A program made the translations under genes and the position numbers. The notes under the pieces were generated by a model, which was given only the letters and a program-made list of their open reading frames with translations, did not search any database and was not told the DNA's origin. From assembly GCF_037893015.1 (NCBI RefSeq), contig NC_133666.1:625978310-626042309 (forward strand): a stretch of DNA of 64,000 nucleotides, written 5' to 3'. The stretch comes from Macrotis lagotis (Eukaryota > Chordata > Mammalia > Peramelemorphia > Peramelidae). Positions 1-11,737 of this stretch are shown in pieces. How positions within the stretch are numbered: position 1 is the first letter of the stretch; each line of letters begins with the position of its first letter.

Positions 1-800
1 AGAAGTATCAGATCTCAAACTATATTATAAAGTGATAATCATCAAAGCAATGGATACTGGCTAAGAAATAGTGATTGATTAGTAGAATAGATTAGGTACA
101 CAGTATAGGGTAGTAGATGACTATGGTAATTTGGTGCTTCATAAAAGCAGAGATCCAGACTTTGAGAGTAAGAACTCACTAAGTAAAACTGGTAAAAATA
201 GAAAGCAATCTGTGTAATAGTTTAAAGTTCTTTCTAAAGGGCTATAAAATTACATATCCTTTGACCCAGGAATACCACTACTGGTCTGTATCCCAAAGAG
301 ATAACAGAAAAAGGGGGGGGGATGTACAAAAATATTACAGTTTTTTTGTGGTGGCAAAAAATTGGAAAATGACTGAATAAATTATATATGCATGTGACAG
401 AATATTATTATGCTGTAAGAAGTGATGAAAGGATAGTTTCAGAATAACCTGGGAAGATTTACATGAACTGATATTAAGTGGAGTGAGCAGAAACAGAAAA
501 ACAGCAATATTGTAAAGATAATCACCTGTGAAGATGTTAATAATAACTGATCAATTCAGTGATCCACCACAGCTTCAAAAGATTCATGTTGTTAAATGAT
601 AAAGAAATGGTGCCAGAGAGCTGATTAATGCATATTTTTTTATTTTTATCTTTGTTGCTTTTTTCCAGAACGTGGCTAATGCTGAAATATGTTTTGCATG
701 ATGTTATGTATAAAATGAGCATCATATTTCTTGTCTTCTCAATGGGTGGGAAAGAGAGAGAATTTTAACTGAAAATAAAAATTAAATAAATTTTAAAGAA
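1..800 (+). mobile_element. L1 LINE fragment, 3' end with internal deletion
   Basis: The first 160 bases match the late ORF2 region of marsupial L1 (same text as at 42,270-42,400: aaactatattat, gaatagattaggtacaca). After a short unclear stretch the sequence resumes in the L1 3' region (tctgtatcccaaagagat, ttgtggtggcaaaaa, gaatattattatgctgtaagaa, gagcagaaacagaaaaaca). It is truncated by the window edge at the left and ends in an A-rich tail. No usable reading frame remains. Confidence 0.8.
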
Positions 801-2150
801 TATATACCAAATTTAAAGATGTAACTTTCAAAGAAAATTGTTCTATAATATATTTTCTTTGAAATACCAACTTCCCATGGATTTTAGAAAAATGTTCAGA
901 TGTAACTAATTTAATTTACATGCTGTAATCTATGCAGTGCACCCTCCTGTTCTACAGGCACTTAATGCTTTTCTCCTTCATTTTTCATCAGGCACCAAAA
1001 AAACATAAAAGAGGGGGTGAAAAAAGTACATAGCTTATGTGAAGGACCACTTTGAAGGGTAATGTAGGTTAAAAAAGGAAAAGTTATTTTTCTTTGACTT
1101 CTTGCTCACTCTCCAGAACAGTCAAATTCCTAGACTTTTGACTGTTATTTTGAATGGGGATAGATGCCAAAGACTCCCCATCCTCAACTCAGCTTTTTAG
1201 GAGCATTATGAGGCTAAAGCCCCAGGGAAAAGATGCCCAGGCAATCCCTATAGGTTCCTCAGAGACAGGCCCCCCCCTCAAAAAACAAAATAAAGAATGC
1301 AGTTTTTATCTCTGATCTTCAGCCAAGAAATATGCCCCTTTAGGAGTTGTTGGGTGATCACCAGTCACTAAGTGAGCAGGGCAATAAGACCATTGAGTTC
1401 CTCTCCCCTGCTCTCTCCATGACTGAGACCAAGCATTTGGTTTAAATGAATCGGACGTTGCACCTATTTCAATAATGGTCATGAGAGGAAGAGCATAAGA
1501 AGAAACTGAGAAGCACAAGCAATTGCTTATTGTAGGATTGTTTTTCCTTAATGCTATAACTTTCCCATTTGATTTCATTTACTAAATGTAAATGATTAAT
1601 CCTTTCTGGTCAGTAGTGTTAGAAGACATTAGGATTCCATGACAGTGGAGATGAATGCAAACCAAGGGAATATTAATTTTGATGGAAATTTTCACCCTCC
1701 TTAGCCTAGGCTAGAGAGACACTAAAAGGGAAAGCCTGGGACATTTGGTGACCTTGAAGCTCTGGTATGTTATAAAGACCTGCAAAGTGTTGGCGTCTGT
1801 AGCACCATCTGGTGGCTTACCAAAATATAGCACCTGGAGGGACTACTTCAGAAAAATATTTTGCCAATATAAATCAAGCAATTGAAACAGATACCTCTTT
1901 ACATGCTCATACTTTTTTCAGAACACGTCTATGTATGACAACATCTTCACTCCTTTGACTATTTCATTTATTAAAAATAATCAGAATATTTCCTTGATAT
2001 GTCAACTTTTTTTTTTATTAAAACATTAAAATGTTGTTTGAACATGAGTTTCCAAGTAGAGCACTACATTTTTTACTGGAAAAGAAAAGAGCTCAGGTAC
2101 GTATGTGGAGAAATAATTTACAAAGAGATTAAAGACACAGAGAGGAGGAA
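801..2150. other. Unassigned AT-rich DNA
   Basis: No repeat family, RNA gene or coding potential recognised. Open frames here are short and without recognisable motifs. The only item of note is a CTCF-like motif at 1,801-1,815. Confidence 0.5.
1801..1815 (-). promoter_or_regulatory. Possible CTCF-binding motif
   Basis: Read on the minus strand the 15 bases are CCACCAGATGGTGCT, close to the CTCF core consensus CCASYAGRKGGCRSY with one mismatch (T for C in GGC). It is a motif match only, with no other support, but it stands in otherwise unique AT-rich sequence. Confidence 0.35.
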
Positions 2151-2160
2151 AGAAAGCTTA

Positions 2161-2432
2161 GTGTGGTGATGTCCTGTAATCCCAGGTACCAGAGAAGTTG
2201 GTACTGATGGCTCTCTAGAACTGCAGTGAGCCATGCCAATCCAGTGACCATACTAAATACAGCAGCAATATGATAAGCATCCTCCCACCACAGCAGGAGC
2301 AGGGATCCACTGCCTAAAGGGGGAATAAATGGACCCAGGTTGGAAAGGAAACCACCCATCAGTAGAGTAGAATCAGGCCCATGGGTTGCCTCTGAACTTC
2401 CAATGTAGGCAAGATGGGGAAACCCAGTCTTT
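2161..2432 (+). pseudogene. RN7SL: 7SL (SRP) RNA retropseudogene
   Basis: The 272 bases follow the 7SL RNA of the signal recognition particle almost from end to end. They show the Alu-domain start (tgtaatcccagg, ctgcagtgagccatgcc), the central S-domain (agcagcaatatga, gggatccactgcctaa, gacccaggttggaaa) and the 3' Alu-domain arm (gggaaacccagtct). Functional 7SL is about 300 nt; this copy has many substitutions and small indels in paired regions, ends in a short A-rich run, and lacks the internal promoter integrity expected of a working gene. Marsupials have no Alu family, so this is a direct retrocopy of the parent RNA, presumably mobilised by L1. Target-site duplications are not clear. The minus-strand frame of 76 codons lying over it is fortuitous. 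Confidence 0.85.
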
Positions 2433-2439
2433 AAAAAAG

Positions 2440-3640
2440 GAGAAGGGGAAAGGAAAATTTGCTTTCAATTTAGATGGAAGTAGCCATGTTCTCCTCCATG
2501 AACAGCTAAGTCAAAGATCTATAGTTTTGTTGGAGTTGGAATTCCATGAAGACTGCATCCGGTCTCCATAACTCCTGATTGTAGAGCGCTGCCTAAAACT
2601 CAAAGAGGTCTTACCATTTCTCAGCTAAGAAGTGCTACAGGCAGGATTTTAGCCCAAGTCTTTCTGATTCAAGGTTAGGACTCAGCTATGTCACATTACC
2701 CCGAATAATTATTGCCCATCTCTGTCAACTATTTATATTTGTTCTCCACCATCAGCTTTCTCCATTGTTCACTTCCACAAAAAAAATCCACTCATGGAAA
2801 ATTCACTCAATAGATACTCAAGTGGAAATATATCCAGATTCAAACCAATTTCTTGTAACTCAAATGTCCTTTCCATTAAACCACAGTTTGCCATGAATTT
2901 CCAAGGTTCTAAAAAAAAATGTTTCCTTTATGTACAAAAAATAAACTTGATTTTCAGAAGGGAGCTAAACCAGTGTTTCAATATTTTTTTTCCCTACTGT
3001 TTTCTGATAGTCCCTGAAAGACAGCTTTTTTTGGAATGAGGGTGATTTTAATAGGGTATCATGTAACCATGGAGACAACTGCTCCTGTTGCTATTAGCTG
3101 CAATCAAGTCTACTATTATCTTGGTAAAAAAAAAAAAAGGATAAAGAAATTAATATATCATGCTTCCAGGAAGTGCTGCTGGTAGGAAACCTACATCATT
3201 ATCTTGTCCTTTGCTAATGGATTAGTGAATGCATCCTGGGTTCAATCAGGAGCCTGGAAAGCAAAGATCCAGGAGATACTTCAGCTACTGCTTCATTCAG
3301 TCTGCTGCTTTGTAAAATTAATAGCTAGATAGAACAAAAAGAAAAATATTTCAGCCTGTATAAGAAAACACAAATATCAAAAGTTGTGAATGAAAGGATC
3401 ACATTATCTTTCAAACAACTATGGAATGTTTAAGCAAAGAGTGTTAAAAGAAGCAAAAAGTGTGTGTGGTCTCAAAATTTAAAACTGTTAGATTTGTAAG
3501 CTATGTTACCTACACCAAGGATTCTTTTTTTTCAGGGGCAGGGAGTACTGTGAATTTTAAAAATATTTTGATACCTATTTCACTAAGAGTTCCTTTATAA
3601 TTTTTTGTATTTTATCTTATGCATTTAAAAACATTATTTT
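2440..3640. other. Mostly unique DNA with a MIR fragment
   Basis: About 2,600-2,700 has a minus-strand MIR-like remnant (ggcaggattttagcccaag). The rest shows no recognised gene or repeat. An imperfect palindrome gtaaccatggagacaac at 3,063 resembles an RFX X-box. Confidence 0.4.
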
Positions 3641-3644
3641 GAGT

Positions 3645-3770
3645 AGTGTTGGGACTGAATCATGAAAACCTGAGTTCAAATCCAGCCTCAGACATTCAGT
3701 AGCTATGTATTCCTAGGCAAGTCATCTAACTTAGAGGTGCCTCAGTTTCCTCAACTGTAACTTAAGACTG
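3645..3770 (+). mobile_element. MIR/MAR1-type CORE-SINE
   Basis: Contains gagttcaaatccagcctca followed by a CORE segment ending ctcagtttcctcaactgtaa, in the order expected of a plus-strand MIR-like SINE. The 5' tRNA-like head is eroded. Confidence 0.75.
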
Positions 3771-4221
3771 ACAAAAGGGTCCAGGACACCAAAAAAAATT
3801 AAGACCCCCCCCCAGAATCGACCCAATCATTTCATCGTATTTTTATCTTTTTCCTATATATATCAATTTCAGTTCTAGTCCTCTTTCCTCTTTACAAACA
3901 CCTAAAAGAATAAAACAAGAAAAGCATCTTCACAAAATTAAACAAGGGATCATCTGAGTCTGACAGTATGTGCAATATTCTGTCTCTAGTTTCCCCATCC
4001 TTGTAAATGAAGGAAGGTGCATTTTTGACTTTCCTTTATCTTATCTCTCTGCCTCCTAAATCACCAATTCACAATGCTCAACAGCAAATGACTTTCTTGC
4101 TTTTTGCCTTAAAGTGCTAATGATACTGCTTTCTTGAGGGAGGGGGGCAGGGGAATCATCAGACTTTCTATGCTGATTAAGAGAGAAAAACTCTACCAAG
4201 AATATTAAAACCAAAGCCTCA

Positions 4222-4368
4222 GGGGAAGCTAAGTGGTGCTAAGTGGGTAGAGTACAGGCTTTGAAGTCAGGAGGACCTGAGTTCAAATCCCTCCTCATTC
4301 ACTTGATACTTACTAGTTGTGTGACTTTGGCAAATCACTTACCCCACAGCCCCACAAAAAACAAAACT
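4222..4368 (+). mobile_element. tRNA-derived marsupial SINE
   Basis: Head gggaagctaagtggtgc, tRNA-like B box gagttcaaatc, then gtgtgactttggcaaatcac and an A/C-rich tail. Diverged copy; the two plus-strand open frames overlapping it are not genes. Confidence 0.8.
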
Positions 4369-4924
4369 TTCACCCAACCCAGAGCTACAGAATCCAATGT
4401 TAGGAAAGGGACTCAGAAGCATTATCTGTCTCATCCATCCTTTCTCAATTCATACAGAGTTCCAGTTAAATGAGAAAGAAATTCTTGTTCCCAAAAGAGA
4501 TAAACCAGCCAAACTTAGACTCACCCACCCCATCTTACATGAGAAATTGTTCCAGCTTTTTAATCTAACATTTTCTTCTTCCAATAACAAGATAGATTTC
4601 CCTTCTGTGGCAGGAAAAGGTCTTGGATGCAGTACTAGGACTTCTGGCCTAAAAAAGGGTCATTTTATTTTGGAAGGAAGTCTTAATAAAGACTAAGCAA
4701 CCAATTGAATTTTCAAAGGACCCCAAATTCTAAAACATCACCCAAACAGACCTTTCCCTAGACAACCCTTAACTGATTGGTGGGTCAGGAAAGAGAAGAA
4801 GCTAGTAGGAACAGAAATGCACAAGAAGAATTTTATTCATTTAGAACATTGATTTGCTGTTTTTAAAATCTCTTCCACCAACCCCACCCCACCCCACCCC
4901 CAACATGTTTGCATGAAGCTATAA

Positions 4925-5185
4925 GTAACTCGGTGACAATAGATTGAATGCTGGGCCTGAATCAAGACAATGAGTTCAAATCCAGATTTACATACTAGCT
5001 ATATAATCCTCGGCAACCTAGACAACATCTAATTTCTATCTGCCTCAATTTCCTCAACTGCAAAACTTGAAACCTGATAGCACCTACCTCACCAGATTGT
5101 TGTGAAAATCAACAGAGCTATTATTTGTAAAATGATTAGAACACTATCTGATACACAGCAGGGGTTTTATAAATGCTTATCTCCA
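4925..5185 (+). mobile_element. MIR/MAR1-type CORE-SINE, long copy
   Basis: Has the B-box-like gagttcaaatccag, CORE segment with ctcaatttcctcaactgc, and a long 3' part (ttgttgtgaaaatcaacaga, gggttttataaatgct) typical of near-complete MIR relatives. Confidence 0.75.
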
Positions 5186-5439
5186 AACTTTCTTCACCTT
5201 CAGTTAAAAAAAAACTTTCTTCCCTGGGTTCTCCCTGAGGAGAGGAGTTAGTGTGATCTCATCCCAGAATGGATGAAAAGCAGAGAAAACTTTTGATCCA
5301 GAAATGAGCATTGATCATCCAGAGCTGGTGGGGTTAGAAACAGCCACTATCTAGCTGGATGACCTTGGGTTCAGTTATCTACCTGAAGTAACTCACAGGA
5401 TCATAGGACTGCAGGGAGTTTTCTCTAACCCCTCTTCAT

Positions 5440-5740
5440 TCCAGTTCTTTCCCTCTTTCAATAATTTCCAATTTATCCTATATATAGCTTGGCTTGTATT
5501 GATTTGTTTCATGTTGTCTCTCATTAGATTATAAACTCCTTGAGTTTAGAGATTGTCTTTCATCTTCTTTTTCACATCTCTTCCATCAGTTCTTATATCT
5601 CAACCTGTGCCATTTTCCACATTATGTCATTAATTCTCCAAAGAGGATCCAACCCCAAGTACTCAGATTGTCTGTTCCTCACTCTGTCTCATAAACAGCC
5701 CACCTCCTCTTCTTACCATCTATTTCCTTAATGATATTTT
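5440..5740 (+). mobile_element. L2-like LINE 3' end
   Basis: tctcattagattataaactc followed by cttgagtttagagattgtct is the usual 3' end of L2 in mammals; the remainder to 5,740 is weakly similar or unassigned. Confidence 0.55.
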
Positions 5741-5782
5741 TCCCCCCCATGGAGGTCATCATTGGAATTATGCTATAGCATC

Positions 5783-6004
5783 ACCATCATAATAATAATA
5801 TTTATATAGCACTTTAAAATTTTCAAAGTACTTTACAAAAATCTCATTTTATCATCACAACGACCCTAGTTGCTATTGTCATCCCATTTTACAGATGAGG
5901 AAACTCAGCCAGAGAAAGTTTGTGAATTGTCCTAGGGTCCTAAAATTAGTATCTGACTTAACTTAGGTCCAGGTCAGTGTTCTGTCCACTGCAACACCTA
6001 CTTT
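5783..6004 (-). mobile_element. MIR-like CORE-SINE
   Basis: Reads tatagcactttaaaatttt, aaagtactttacaaaa and cattttacagatgagga, then a degraded tRNA-like end (gtccactgcaacacctac), that is a MIR-family element on the minus strand. Confidence 0.75.
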
Positions 6005-6642
6005 CCTTTTATACTCAACTTTTGAATAAATTTTGATACTTCATTGTGTTATTCTAAAATTCAGGGCAAAATAACTGGGAGAGTATTAGTGTGTGTTTTT
6101 TAAGCTATGTATCTTTTCCCTAAGGAACTACTAAGGATTTATCAAAAAAGCATTAAATAATTTCCCAGACTTGAGCCAGCACATGCCCTTTCTCCTATTC
6201 ATCCTAATTCATTCTGCCAAGTACAGAGCCTGTCCCTTGTAAGCATTCTGTGTTACTGACCCATTCAACTTCATGGCATAGTCTGGATAAAAAGGCATTC
6301 ATTCAGTTTTTCTTATATGGCTTGTTAGGTTGCTCTCTTTTGAGGAATCTTAGAGTTAATTAAGGAGATCCTGTGAAATTCTTGGGCTTGATATAATCAA
6401 CAATAGCATCCATAAATGGGAGTATCTGAGATACTTTTCCAATAATAGAAAACTGGTATCCTTTTTCCACTTTGGACCTTGTGCTAGGTACTCTTCAAGT
6501 CCATGGCAAACCCCAACAGGCTTCAGTTTTCTTACTTATATGATAAAGGAATTAGATTGGATAATTTCTGCAATCTTTTGCATCTCTAATTCATTATCTT
6601 ATTATTTCTGAACCTTAGTTAAGTTAGCCTCCAGCTAGCTAT

Positions 6643-6888
6643 GGGCACCTAGGTGGCACAGCGGATAGAACTTCTGGTCTGTAGTCAAGACTCATATTTC
6701 TGAGTTCAAATCAGTCTGAGACATTCATTCTGTGACCCTGGATAAGTCTTAACCTGCTTGCCTTAACTTCTTAGCTTTTTCATCTATAAAATAAGGTAGA
6801 AAAGGAAAGGGTAAACTACTCTGGTATTTCTGCCAAGAAAACTCCAAATGGGGTTGCAGAGAGTCAGACATGAAAGAATAACAAAAAT
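6643..6888 (+). mobile_element. MAR1-type SINE
   Basis: Head gggcacctaggtggcacagc, B box gagttcaaatc, CORE, then the MAR1-type tail (ggaaagggtaaactactctg, gttgcagagagtcagacatg). Confidence 0.8.
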
Positions 6889-7009
6889 CAGCTGCCCAGG
6901 TGATTCTCTTCCTCTAAAGAGGACTCCAGCACTATGTATAAACAAATCTATTTTCTATTATAAAAAAGAGGAGATTCAGTCTTTTTCCTACATTCTGTGA
7001 TTGATATCG

Positions 7010-7037
7010 ACACACACACACACACACACACACACAA
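7010..7037. repeat. (CA)n microsatellite
   Basis: About 13 CA units. It produces the cysteine/valine run in an overlapping minus-strand frame, which is therefore not a gene. Confidence 0.95.
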
Positions 7038-7119
7038 AGACACAACTCTCTCTCTCCAGAGTCTCAGGGAAAATCTGAATTCCAACATGGGGGGACTGCC
7101 AGTGAAAATACAATCAAGA

Positions 7120-7400
7120 TAGAATGTCTTATGTGAGGAACTGCAAGTCTGCCAATGACCTGGATTGCAGACTACATGGGGAGGAAGAGTGATGACAGAA
7201 AGAAAGATGTAAAGATGAAGAAAGAAAGACTGGAAAACCAGAAGCTTTAAAAACCAAACAGATTTCATGTTTGATCCTAAAGATGATGGGAAACTGGAGT
7301 TTATTGAATATTGGCATAACATGGTTAGATCTGTACTTCAGGAAAGTCAATTAAAAACCAAGTAGAGAATGAACTAGAGTGGAAAGAGACTACTCACTAG
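7120..7400 (+). mobile_element. L2/CR1-like LINE 3' fragment
   Basis: The text tttcatgtttgatcctaaag, gggaaactggagtttattga and atggttagatctgtacttca recurs in related form at 35,170-35,290; both match a common mammalian/marsupial LINE 3' segment. Confidence 0.6.
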
Positions 7401-7403
7401 GTG

Positions 7404-7580
7404 GTGAGGAGAAGAGAGTCCTGGATTTGGAGTTGGGTGAATTAAATTCAAACTCTCCACCAGATATAATAACGGTGTGGTCCTAGAAAGACATTTAACC
7501 TCTCTCAAACATGATTTATTCATGGAAATAATAGCATCTATCTCACAGGGCTATCCTGAGAATTAAATGAGATAGCTCAT
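7404..7580 (+). mobile_element. MIR-like CORE-SINE
   Basis: Degraded tRNA-like part (gagtcctggatttggagttg, attcaaactc) and a MIR 3' part (ctcacagggctatcctgaga). Confidence 0.65.
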
Positions 7581-7592
7581 GAAAAGAAATTC

Positions 7593-7741
7593 CTTTTTTA
7601 AATTTTATGGTAATGGGGTTAAGAGTGACTTGCCCAAGGTCACACAGCTAGGCAATTATTAAGTGTCTAAGGCTGAATTTGAACTCAGGTCCTCCTGACT
7701 CCAGGGCTGGTGCTCTATCCACTGTACCACCTAGCTGCTCT
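7593..7741 (-). mobile_element. tRNA-derived marsupial SINE
   Basis: Complete minus-strand copy: ggggttaagagtgacttgcc, cacacagctaggcaattatt, gaactcaggtcctcctgact, ccacctagctgc. Confidence 0.92.
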
Positions 7742-8559
7742 TAAAAGAACTTTTAACAAAGCCTAGGGATGGCTCATGTCTACAGTTTTTTTAAAGGGAT
7801 TAGCAAGATTTTTTTTACAAAAGTTATTAACTGTATAACAGTGGATATCAAGTATAGGACAGCTATTTATTATTTCCTTTGCCACCACAAAACAAAACTT
7901 AAAACACCAAACTTTCATAAGCACACATTAACACCTATTCAAAACATAATCTGTAACTCATCTCTTCTATTATGTTATCCTGAAAGGAGAAAAGACTCCT
8001 GGAGATTCAAGGGACTTCTAAACAGAAATTTTGCTTTCTATTCAGTCTGCTATCTGAGTTATCTGAACAACTTAAAGGCCAGACTTCTGGTCACCCAGGA
8101 CATGGTTCATCCTCTTGGCAGTGGTCATCTGATGTAGCTGCAGTATGCACCTTCTTTCAGGCAATTTACCCCCAATTTAATGATTCTCCAGATCCTCTGA
8201 GCTCCCAAAGTAATAAAAGTTGGAAATGTCCCTGTCTCAGCATCACACTGGGGCCACCTGTACTTCAGGAAAAGAAACAAGAAACAGATGAGGTAACCAG
8301 GGACTTGAGGTCTAATCTGAGGCTCACCTAAGTAAACACAAATTTTCACTGCTATGTACTCTTGAGCCTGGGGAAGGTGAAGGAAAGTAATTTTCTTTTC
8401 CAATGGAAGTCCAATAGAGATCTGGTGTTAGTTATTTCTCAGCCAAGAGGTTGAGGTTAACAAAAGCTATCTCTTCACTTGTGATGGTCCACAGAGTGGG
8501 CAGAACTTCCCAGCTCAGTTTCCAATTCCCTTTGGCATGGTGCCCATTTCATGGGAACC

Positions 8560-8740
8560 ACTGACCTTCCTGTTTCTTACAAGTGAGACATTCTATATCT
8601 GGAATGCTTTCTCTCCCTACCTTCATCTCCTGGCTTTTCCAGTTTCCCACCTTCTGCAAGATGTATTTCCTTCTGCTAGTATCTCCCTCTGCTAGTGTCT
8701 TTCCTCTGAGTTTACCTTCCATTCACACCATATTATCTTA
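8560..8740 (+). mobile_element. L2-like LINE fragment
   Basis: Pyrimidine-rich text with ggaatgctttctctcccta, tttcccaccttctgcaagat and similar, matching the 3' part of mammalian L2. Confidence 0.6.
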
Positions 8741-8748
8741 TACATAAA

Positions 8749-8880
8749 TGCAGCTAGGTGGCATAGTAGATGGAGTTCTGGGTCTCGAATAAGAAAGACC
8801 GAACATTGTTTGCTTCAGTCTCCTCATTTGTAAAATTAGTTGGAGAAGTAAATGGCAAATCACTCCAGTATCTTCCTTGT
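8749..8880 (+). mobile_element. MAR1-type SINE, internally deleted
   Basis: Head gcagctaggtggcatagtag, then a jump to cagtctcctcatttgtaaaa and aatggcaaatcactccagta. The B-box region is missing. Confidence 0.7.
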
Positions 8881-8891
8881 AACTTTCAATA

Positions 8892-9039
8892 ATTTTTTTG
8901 TTTTCTTGCAAGGCAAGGGGATTAAGTGACTTGCCCAAGATTACACAGCTAAGTAATTAAGTGCCTGAGACCAGATTTGTACTCAGGTCCTCCTGACTCT
9001 AGAGCCAGTGCTCTATCCACTACACCTCCTAGCTGCCCC
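8892..9039 (-). mobile_element. tRNA-derived marsupial SINE
   Basis: Complete minus-strand copy (cttgcaaggcaaggggatta ... cctagctgcccca) abutting the MAR1-type copy on its left. Confidence 0.92.
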
Positions 9040-10625
9040 AGCTTATAACTTTATGTTAAAGCTGGCACCTACTCCCAGGATGAAGAGAACACTGTCCCAA
9101 GCTCCACACCTTTCTTGCTGTTTTCAGAGCTAGCTCTGGGGTTCTTTTGTTTTTCATTCTTTCAAGGTGGTATGATCTAGGGAGAGATGTGGTCACTGCA
9201 TTCTTTGTGCTCTTTTCTGTGAGTGACAACAAGTACTCTTCTCTGCCCTGCTACTGTGACCAGGGTCCCTGCACCTCGGTGGTCACAAGTGCTAATGAGC
9301 TAGTGCTCCTGGGATTTCATCCCAGAACTGTGTATGGACAATGTGAGAGAGTACTGCACCCAGGGGTTAAAGATGATTTTAATTATACCCTTATTTTGTT
9401 TCTATTAGTTTGTTCAGTATTAATCAATTCAGTGTGATTCCATAGGGGTAATGATTGTAGCAGTTATTACTGATGCACTCATCTAATAATATACATTTAG
9501 TCAGTTTGGTCAACTAATATTAATATAAGAATAAGATGTGTAAATATATGTTATATATTTCATATAGAGATAATTAGATAAGATATACTTTCTTATAGTA
9601 GACCTCAAACTTTAAAATCCATGAATTCATTATTTATCCCTTACTTATCAGTCGTGCAATTCATTTGCCTAACCACAAGAATACTGATGATCAAGCCCAG
9701 AATGGGTGGGCAGCTGCTGTTGCCACTAATGAAGTTTCTAAGGCCTACTGATGGCAAGGTCTGAGGCTGGGCTCCACCTATTGAAGAAAATCATTTGCAA
9801 ATACCTACCTTTGTCCTCTTATTTTCATTAAAGATATGATCAAACTATATATATGCATCATTCTTAAAAAAGGTTTTATAAAGATGAAAAGGTAGATATG
9901 TGAGTCAGTAGTTAATGATGTTATTCCTTTCTATTGCCTTTTGGAGGTAGTTTTATCATCCATGATTCTCTGAATTAATGGCTGATTTGAACGGGTCAGG
10001 TCAATAGATCTGGTAATTGTTACTAGTGTGTTTTCTTTAACCTTATAATTTGATATTGGTCCCATTTTTACTGTAACTATCTGATTTGACTGCACTCAAT
10101 TAGTCAATTTTACTATAACTCCCACATTCATCACTGTTCCTCTTCATTAAAATACATCATTTGGCAGTTGCTATAACAGTATCTTTCATCTCCCTTATGA
10201 AATGCTCATTATATAGAAGTGTGAAGCTTTGGAATAGTCAGTTCACATATTTTGGACCTTTTCTATTCCTCAAATCTGAGCCATGTTTTCCAACCTACAT
10301 TTCACTAGACTCCTTTGTGTCCAGCTTTCCATTTAAGTATCAATGTACATGTTGACATTGGACTTCCTTACAAGGCAGCTAGTCCAAGCTTTGACAGAAT
10401 GACTGTTTAAATATACAAATTTTAAAGATTTTGTACAAACTAAAACAATGTAGGTAAAATTTAGAAGAGAAAGCTTTAACTTGGTAAAATCTTTATAGTA
10501 AATTTCTCTCATGTCTCATATCTACTATATATAACATATACATATAAATGTGGAATTGATCTAAATTTATAAAAACAATAGTTGTTTTCCATTAAATTAA
10601 TGGACAAAGGATAAGGACAGGCAGG
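9040..10625. other. Unassigned AT-rich DNA
   Basis: The part 9,080-9,360 has a composition like marsupial L1 5' leaders in antisense, but I cannot show it. Nothing recognisable in 9,360-10,625. The 96-codon plus-strand frame at 9,147 has no family features. Confidence 0.4.
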
Positions 10626-11076
10626 TTTTTAAAATTCTTTTAATATATTATTATTATTATTATTTTTAGCATTCTTTTCTTTTTTAAATTTTGAGCTCCA
10701 AATCCTGTCACTCGTAGACCTCTCCCATCCACTAAAGCAAATAATATCAATTATACATGTGAAATCATGCTGAAAATGTCCTATAAGCCATATGGCAAAA
10801 AAAAAAGCAAAAAATAAAACAAGAAAATTATACTTTAATCTGAACTCAGAGTTCATTAGTTCTCTCTCTAGAGTTGGATAGCCTTTTTTTGTCATGAGTC
10901 CTTTAGAATTGACTTGGATTACTTTGCTGATTAACCTGGTCAAGTCTTTCACAGTTGATCATCATAACATTGTTGATTCTGTGCACAATGATCTCTCAGT
11001 TCTTTTCACTTCACTTTATATCAATTCATATAGGTCTTGTTATATATTTTTTGAAACCACACCTCTTATCATTTCT

Positions 11077-11250
11077 TTTTTTTTTTCAAATTTATTTAAG
11101 ACAATGGGGTTAAATGACATCCCACCCACCCACCACCCATGCCCAGCCAAGGCCATGTAGCCAGGCAATCACCAAGTCTGAGATGAGCTCCAAACCCAGG
11201 TCTTCCTGTCAGGACCAGTGCTCCATCCACTTCATCACCCAGCTGCACCC
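11077..11250 (-). mobile_element. tRNA-derived SINE nested in L1
   Basis: Flanked by an exact 13-base duplication, cttatcatttctt, at 11,065-11,077 and 11,252-11,264. The interior is unusually C-rich where the consensus reads gacttgcccaaggtc. Confidence 0.9.
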
Positions 11251-11584
11251 CCTTATCATTTCTTATAGCAAAATAATATTCCTTCACAATCATATACCAT
11301 AATTTGTTCAGCCATTCCCCAAATTGATGAACATCCCTTTAATTTCCAATTCTTTGCCACCATCAAAAGAGCTACTATAAATATTTGTATACATATTTGT
11401 CCTTTATTTTTTTCTTTTATCTCTTTGGGGTACAGACCTAGTAGTGGTATTATTGGAATAAGCACATTTTTATATCCTGGAACATTATTCCAGATTGTCC
11501 TCCAGAATGGTTAGACCAGCTCACAGCTCTAGCAGCAGTTCATTAACGTACTTTATTTTCCCTCTAACATTTGTCATTTCTTCC

Positions 11585-11737
11585 TTTTTTTTTAGTTTTT
11601 TTTTGCAAGGCAAATGGGGCTAAGTGGCTTGCCCAAGGCCATACAGCTAGGTCATTAAGTGTCTGAGATCGGATTTGAACCCAGGTACTCCTGACTCCAA
11701 GGCCGGTGCTTTATCCACTATGCCACCTAGCCACCCC
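11585..11737 (-). mobile_element. tRNA-derived SINE nested in L1
   Basis: Flanked by the duplication catttgtcatttct at 11,569-11,582 and 11,741-11,754. Body matches the consensus (ttgcaaggcaaatggggcta ... ccacctagccacccc). Confidence 0.93.

Noticed and set aside
2129..2359. 76-codon minus-strand frame
   Set aside because: It lies antisense to the 7SL retrocopy, whose RNA identity explains the sequence.
2161..2432. Alu-type SINE
   Set aside because: The central S-domain of 7SL is present, and Alu elements are restricted to primates, so it is a 7SL pseudogene and not an Alu.
4865..4902. Possible CRISPR-like or minisatellite array (accccaccccacccc)
   Set aside because: Only a short C-rich simple repeat with no spacer structure; CRISPR is not expected in a marsupial genome.
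6948..7322. 124-codon minus-strand frame
   Set aside because: Crosses a CA repeat and LINE debris; valine/cysteine run is an artefact.
9147..9437. 96-codon frame as a membrane or secreted protein
   Set aside because: Hydrophobic C-terminus arises from AT-rich text; no homologous pattern, promoter or splice context, and part may be L1 leader.
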